Part shown: positions 6,905 through 9,961 of the stretch, in pieces
Numbering within the stretch: position 1 is the first letter of the stretch
How the letters are laid out: the number at the start of each line of letters is the position of its first letter
Source of the DNA: an uncultured Eubacteriales bacterium
GTDB taxonomy: Bacteria; Bacillota; Clostridia; Oscillospirales; Oscillospiraceae
Direction of reading: 5' to 3'
NCBI GenBank assembly: GCA_902475435.1
Contig: CABRZL010000075.1
Coordinates: forward strand, 1 to 9,961
DNA: 9,961 nt
Notes under the pieces: generated by a model
The model's database searches: none
The model's input: the letters and a program-made list of their open reading frames with translations, nothing else
Told to the model about the DNA's origin: nothing
Made by a program: the position numbers and the translations under genes

Positions 6905-8215
6905 TCAAACCATAGGAGGCGGAGGTGGCATATTGGGACCGCCAGGCCCCGGCTCACCAGGCATTCCCGGAGGAGGCATCATCTTTTTTGCTTCATAGTC
7001 ATCGACAATGCTTGTATTTGATACAAAAGTGACATGTTCAATATTCGGCAGTTTCGTACCTTCCGCAAGCGTTCCATAAAATACTGTGACAGGCTCTGTT
7101 GCATCAATCATCGCACCAGGTGCAATGGACAATGTTGCCACAGTGCTGTTTCCAGTGATATTCCACACAGACGAGGCATCCAAACTGAGGGCCGTCGCAT
7201 TTACTGCCCCAGTGAGCTTCGTACTTTGAAGATTGAGCTCCAAATAGGAGGTCTTTTCCCGGTCTATATTTCCGGTCACATCCATATCCGTCAAATTTGC
7301 AACCAATCGGCCGCCTGCCTTTGCAAACGCAATATTTCCATCGGCCGGCTCCCCAAACGATACATGGTCCAGATTCATGACGGCCTTGCCATCCTCTGCA
7401 CATAAAATACTGCCCACAGTGGAGGAAATCTTACCACCAAACATATGGATATAAGAATATTCAGGACTCATGGAATTATGGGTATTGAGTCCTACAGTTC
7501 CTGTGAGATCGCAATCATATAGATAGGTATGCCCCAGGGAATGCGCCACCATAACTGCTTCACAGCCTTTAGAAATAAAGGTAGAATGATAGGCGGAAAT
7601 AATGGATTTCCCTGCGGTGTAAATACCGGGGGAGCCCGCTATTTCTGTTGTAGCATGAATATTTCGAACGGTAATATATCCGCCCTGAAAATCTGTTGCC
7701 AATGCGCCGGAGTTTTGACCGCCTGTGTGAATAACAGTGCCATTACAATATACATGTCCACCATACGAGGCGTCTACACCATGCCCCTGACGGTTATTGG
7801 TTTCAATGGTACCACCTTCAATCACAACAGCTCCGCCAAAGATCGCATAAGCGCCATTTGCAGTGGAGGAGTCATGACAAACAATCTTCGGATCTACCAG
7901 CGTAATGTGACTGGTTTTCTGGTTGGACAGTACAGCTGCAGAAAAACCATATTTGCTTCCCAGTTCGTTCCGAAGATCTTCTGGCGTCATTTCACCCCAG
8001 CCATGTATCTCTTTCCCTTTGAGATATAACGTCCCGCCGTCTCTTGCATAGATGGCGGAAGATCCCGCTGTACCGGTAGAAGAAAATATGGTTTTATCGA
8101 CACGCCGGTCTGTTACCTCCGTGCCGATTACGGTGTATGTAGATTCTTTCGCCATTCTGGCTTCAACTTCAGGCTCCGGTGCAGTAGGCGTAGGCATGTT
8201 TTTAAAAGGGTCCAT
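6905..8215 (-). CDS. Hypothetical right-handed beta-helix-like protein with proline-rich ends
   Basis: I do not recognise a named family. The 436-residue product has a short acidic, proline-rich start (MDPFKNMPTPTAPEPEVEAR). A long central region (about 45-400) then shows short, irregular turns rich in G, T, S, V, I and N, for example AIFGGAVVIEGGTIETNN, ASYGGHVYCNGTVIHTGG and DFQGGYITVRNIHATT. That pattern is typical of pectate-lyase-like parallel beta-helices found in adhesins and polysaccharide-acting proteins. The C-terminus (from about 412) is a collagen-like Pro/Gly/Met tail ending in MPPPPPMV. There is no signal peptide, membrane helix, LPXTG motif or visible catalytic signature. The start is placed at 8215 rather than 8221 because GCGAGGA (8222-8228) abuts the first ATG but is 6 nt from the second. 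It is convergent with uvrA and divergent from azlC. The fold is inference from pattern; the function is unknown. Confidence 0.8.
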   Translation of the reverse strand: MDPFKNMPTPTAPEPEVEARMAKESTYTVIGTEVTDRRVDKTIFSSTGTAGSSAIYARDGGTLYLKGKEIHGWGEMTPEDLRNELGSKYGFSAAVLSNQKTSHITLVDPKIVCHDSSTANGAYAIFGGAVVIEGGTIETNNRQGHGVDASYGGHVYCNGTVIHTGGQNSGALATDFQGGYITVRNIHATTEIAGSPGIYTAGKSIISAYHSTFISKGCEAVMVAHSLGHTYLYDCDLTGTVGLNTHNSMSPEYSYIHMFGGKISSTVGSILCAEDGKAVMNLDHVSFGEPADGNIAFAKAGGRLVANLTDMDVTGNIDREKTSYLELNLQSTKLTGAVNATALSLDASSVWNITGNSTVATLSIAPGAMIDATEPVTVFYGTLAEGTKLPNIEHVTFVSNTSIVDDYEAKKMMPPPGMPGEPGPGGPNMPPPPPMV

Positions 8216-8221
8216 ATTCAT

Positions 8222-8228
8222 TCCTCGC
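8222..8228 (-). promoter_or_regulatory. Ribosome binding site of the beta-helix-like gene
   Basis: Read on the minus strand this is GCGAGGA. It has zero spacing to the ATG at 8221 but 6 nt to the in-frame ATG at 8215, which makes the latter the more likely start and shortens the protein by two residues (M-N). Confidence 0.6.
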
Positions 8229-8305
8229 TTTCAAATATTCTGGAAATCGAATTCCTATATGTTCACTGTAACACAAATTTTCTGAGACTCCAAATGATTT
8301 TGTAA

Positions 8306-8379
8306 AAATGGCACAAAGAGAATATCAAAAGCCATTTCGATGTTTAAAAGAATGCCGAAAAACATCTTTTCATGATGTT
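8306..8379. repeat. Cluster of small inverted repeats in the divergent intergenic region
   Basis: AAATGGC (8306-8312) is inverted at 8331-8337 (GCCATTT). Next, GATGTTT (8339-8345) is inverted at 8360-8366 (AAACATC), followed by TTTT. The same AACATC (8361-8366) can instead pair with GATGTT at 8374-8379. The region 8216-8458 is otherwise noncoding and separates divergent genes, so these may be operator half-sites or leader structures for azlC or the beta-helix gene. Arms are short and the area is A+T-rich, so chance is possible. Confidence 0.35.
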
Positions 8380-8394
8380 CTCTGTAAAAATCGC

Positions 8395-8423
8395 TCGACT
8401 ATGTCAAAAAATTGTTGTATGCT
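8395..8423 (+). promoter_or_regulatory. Possible azlC promoter
   Basis: TCGACT (8395-8400) and TATGCT (8418-8423) each match the consensus boxes at four of six positions and are 17 bp apart. Transcription would start near 8430, about 29 nt before the azlC ATG. This is a weak match, offered as the best candidate I see between the divergent genes. Confidence 0.3.
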
Positions 8424-8458
8424 TATTCCGCACGATATTCGCAAAGGAGCGAATCAGT

Positions 8459-9202
8459 ATGCTGGAGGAAAATCGAAGTAATTTTGTCAATGGTATGCAA
8501 ACCGGAATACCCATCGGGCTGGGTTATTTCGCTGTAGCATTTACCTTGGGCATCGCGGCAAAAAATGCTGGACTTACGGCCTTTCAGGCGGCTTTGGCCA
8601 GTCTGCTCACCAATGCTTCCGCAGGAGAATATGCCGGCTTTACGGTTATTGCAGAGAACGGAACCTATGTGGAAATGGCAATTATGATTTTAGTTGCCAA
8701 TGCCAGATATTTGTTAATGTCCTGTGCATTGACACAGAAGCTTCGTCCTGAAACCAGACTTCGGCACAGACTTCTAATCGCGTTTGATGTGACCGATGAA
8801 ATCTTTGGTGTAAGTATTGCTGCGCCAGGTTGGCTGAACCCATTTTTTGTTTATGGTGTTATTTGTGTGGCGGCTCCAGGCTGGTGTATTGGAACTTATC
8901 TTGGAGTACTGATGGGAAATTTGCTGCCCGCAAATTTGGTGTCTGCCTTGAGCGTTGGACTTTACGGCATGTTCCTGGCCGTTGTAATCCCTCCGGCCCG
9001 GAAAAGTAAAATCATAGCTGCAATTGTAGCAGTATCTATGGGACTAAGCTTCTTGCTGTCCAGACTGCCACTGACCGTTTCCTGGTCCTCCGGCACTCGG
9101 ATTATCATACTTACGTTGATAATTTCTGTAGCTGCAGCAATTCTGTTTCCAATCGACGTTCCAGCGCAGGGTGAAATACCGGAAGGAGTCTCAGACAAAT
9201 GA
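8459..9202 (+). CDS. azlC: AzlC family protein, branched-chain amino-acid exporter large subunit
   Basis: Integral membrane protein that, with AzlD, exports branched-chain amino acids and toxic analogues such as azaleucine (known for Bacillus AzlCD; the substrate here is inferred). The start at ATG 8459 is supported by AAAGGAG at 8443-8449; an upstream in-frame ATG at 8372 would add 29 residues and has no good ribosome site. The 247 residues include hydrophobic segments near 15-35, 70-92, 115-140, 143-158, 160-178, 184-200 and 213-231. Family marks include GIPIGLGYFAVAFTLGIAAKNAG near the N-terminus, NARYLLMS at 81-88 and VTDEIFG at 111-117, which corresponds to the usual LTDEAF. The stretch TNASAGEYAGFTVIAENGTY (51-70) differs from the commoner YAGASQF-type segment, so it is probably a divergent AzlC branch. 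The stop overlaps the azlD start by 4 nt (ATGA), implying translational coupling. Confidence 0.93.
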   Translation: MLEENRSNFVNGMQTGIPIGLGYFAVAFTLGIAAKNAGLTAFQAALASLLTNASAGEYAGFTVIAENGTYVEMAIMILVANARYLLMSCALTQKLRPETRLRHRLLIAFDVTDEIFGVSIAAPGWLNPFFVYGVICVAAPGWCIGTYLGVLMGNLLPANLVSALSVGLYGMFLAVVIPPARKSKIIAAIVAVSMGLSFLLSRLPLTVSWSSGTRIIILTLIISVAAAILFPIDVPAQGEIPEGVSDK

Positions 9203-9504
9203 CCAGAAATCCCTATCTTTACATTTTGGTGATGGCAGGGATCAGCTATCTTATTCGAGTGCTTCCCTTGACATTGATCCGCAAAGAAATACAAAATCGG
9301 TTTCTCCGCTCTTTTCTCCACTATGTTCCCTATGTGACGCTGTCTGTCATGACATTTCCCGCCATTGTTGAGGCCACAGAAAATCCAGTTGCAGGAGGGC
9401 TGGCCCTCCTTGTGGGAATTTTATTGTCCTGGTTTGGCAGAAGTCTGTTTACTGTAGCGGTACTGTCGTGTTTGACCGTATTTGTAACCGAGTTAATTTT
9501 GTAG
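9199..9504 (+). CDS. azlD: AzlD family protein, branched-chain amino-acid exporter small subunit
   Basis: Small membrane partner of AzlC. The 101 residues have about four hydrophobic segments: residues 5-20, roughly 42-58, 65-80 and 84-100. The family-typical start YLIRVLPLTLIRKEIQNRFL is followed by HYVPYVTLSVMTFPAI, which corresponds to the conserved leucine/proline-rich core. The ATG lies inside the azlC stop (ATGA), with GGAAGGAG at 9181-9188 as ribosome site inside azlC. This is the standard azlCD arrangement and strengthens both calls. The next gene follows after 19 nt. Confidence 0.92.
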   Translation: MTRNPYLYILVMAGISYLIRVLPLTLIRKEIQNRFLRSFLHYVPYVTLSVMTFPAIVEATENPVAGGLALLVGILLSWFGRSLFTVAVLSCLTVFVTELIL

Positions 9505-9523
9505 GTTTTAGGAGGGAAAATAG

Positions 9524-9961
9524 ATGCGCACAGAACAGGAAATGTATGATTTGATCCTGGGATACGCAGAAAATGACGAGCGCGTTAGAGCCGTCCTTCT
9601 TAACGGTTCCCGCGCCAATCCACTGGCCCCAAAAGACAATTATCAGGACTATGATATCATTTATGTTGTAAAGAATTTTGATGAATTTCAATCGGATTAT
9701 GAATGGCTTGACGTCTTTGGAAAACGCCTTATAATGCAGATGCCGGAAGCCATGCGAGATCCTATTGGAAAAGGCTATTTTAACTGGATGATGTTATTTG
9801 AGGACGGCAATCGACTGGATCTGACGTTAATCCCAATTGAAAAACTGGATCTAATTGGAAACGACAGTTTGACCGTAGTTCTGCTCGACAAAGATGGTAT
9901 TCTACCATCGTTTCCACCGTCCGACGACCGGGATTATCTCGTCAATTCTCCCTGTGCACTT
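9524..9961 (+). CDS. Aminoglycoside 6-adenylyltransferase (ANT(6)/AadE)-like protein, 3' end beyond window
   Basis: ANT(6) enzymes inactivate streptomycin by adding AMP at the 6-hydroxyl. The first 146 residues are visible (typical total about 280-300) with no stop before the window edge. The start MRTEQEMYDLILGYAENDERVRAV lines up well with known AadE N-termini. The nucleotidyltransferase signature is present: GSRAN at 28-32, the D42-Y-D44 pair that binds metal, and a third acidic position at D99 in LDLTLIP. WLDVFGKRLIMQMPEAM (61-77) and LLDKDG (about 121-126) also match the family. The residue before GSRAN is Asn (often Glu in plasmid-borne enzymes as I recall them), which fits a chromosomal homologue. 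TAGGAGGG (9509-9516 area) is a strong ribosome site, and the gene starts 19 nt after azlD, so cotranscription is likely. True streptomycin resistance cannot be judged from half the protein. Confidence 0.9.
   Translation, partial: MRTEQEMYDLILGYAENDERVRAVLLNGSRANPLAPKDNYQDYDIIYVVKNFDEFQSDYEWLDVFGKRLIMQMPEAMRDPIGKGYFNWMMLFEDGNRLDLTLIPIEKLDLIGNDSLTVVLLDKDGILPSFPPSDDRDYLVNSPCAL

Noticed and set aside
7529..8029. 166-codon plus-strand open frame opposite the beta-helix gene
   Set aside because: The Cys- and Asn-rich sequence has no domain and no ribosome site; the minus-strand frame has a repeat-like protein pattern, start and terminator.
8372..8458. Longer AzlC starting at ATG 8372
   Set aside because: The extra 29 residues do not resemble AzlC, lack a ribosome site and cover the promoter region; ATG 8459 has AAAGGAG at good spacing.

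Overview
The window looks like an ordinary chromosomal stretch from a member of the Firmicutes (class Clostridia, probably near Oscillospirales/Ruminococcaceae). This rests on the Gram-positive-style strong Shine-Dalgarno sites, moderate GC content, a UvrA that starts with TTG, the AzlCD and chromosomal ANT(6)-like genes, and a CapA-like protein of a type I associate with clostridial genomes. The placement is inference; no rRNA or species marker is present. I see no insertion sequence, prophage, CRISPR array, tRNA or rRNA.

Layout. (1) Positions 1-375 hold the 3' part of an Hsp20 small heat-shock protein gene, followed by a strong UUCG-loop terminator and a second, very regular 15-bp hairpin. 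(2) A well-formed promoter (TTGAGT, 17 bp, extended TGA-TATAAT) with an 18-bp dyad just downstream leads into uvrB (646-2607). This is followed 17 bp later by a membrane-anchored CapA-like gene (2625-3857) and 71 bp later by uvrA (3929-6772). The three read as one excision-repair operon with a surface-protein gene in the middle. (3) A bidirectional terminator (6872-6899) separates uvrA from a convergent minus-strand gene (6905-8215) for a beta-helix-like protein with proline-rich ends and no visible export signal. (4) A 243-bp divergent intergenic region with several small inverted repeats precedes azlC (8459-9202) and azlD (9199-9504), which overlap by 4 nt. An aminoglycoside 6-adenylyltransferase-like gene starts 19 nt further on (9524) and runs off the window end.

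How the genes fit together. UvrA and UvrB are the damage-recognition half of nucleotide excision repair; uvrC is not in the window. AzlC and AzlD normally form a two-component branched-chain amino-acid exporter, and the ANT(6)-like gene is probably cotranscribed with them. No entirely new multi-gene system is evident. The most unusual item is the CapA-like protein inside the uvr operon: it keeps the family scaffold but has lost residues at nearly every position I know to be conserved around the metal site, so it is probably a non-catalytic or altered-function member. The second is the beta-helix-like protein, which has a surface-adhesin style of sequence without a secretion signal.
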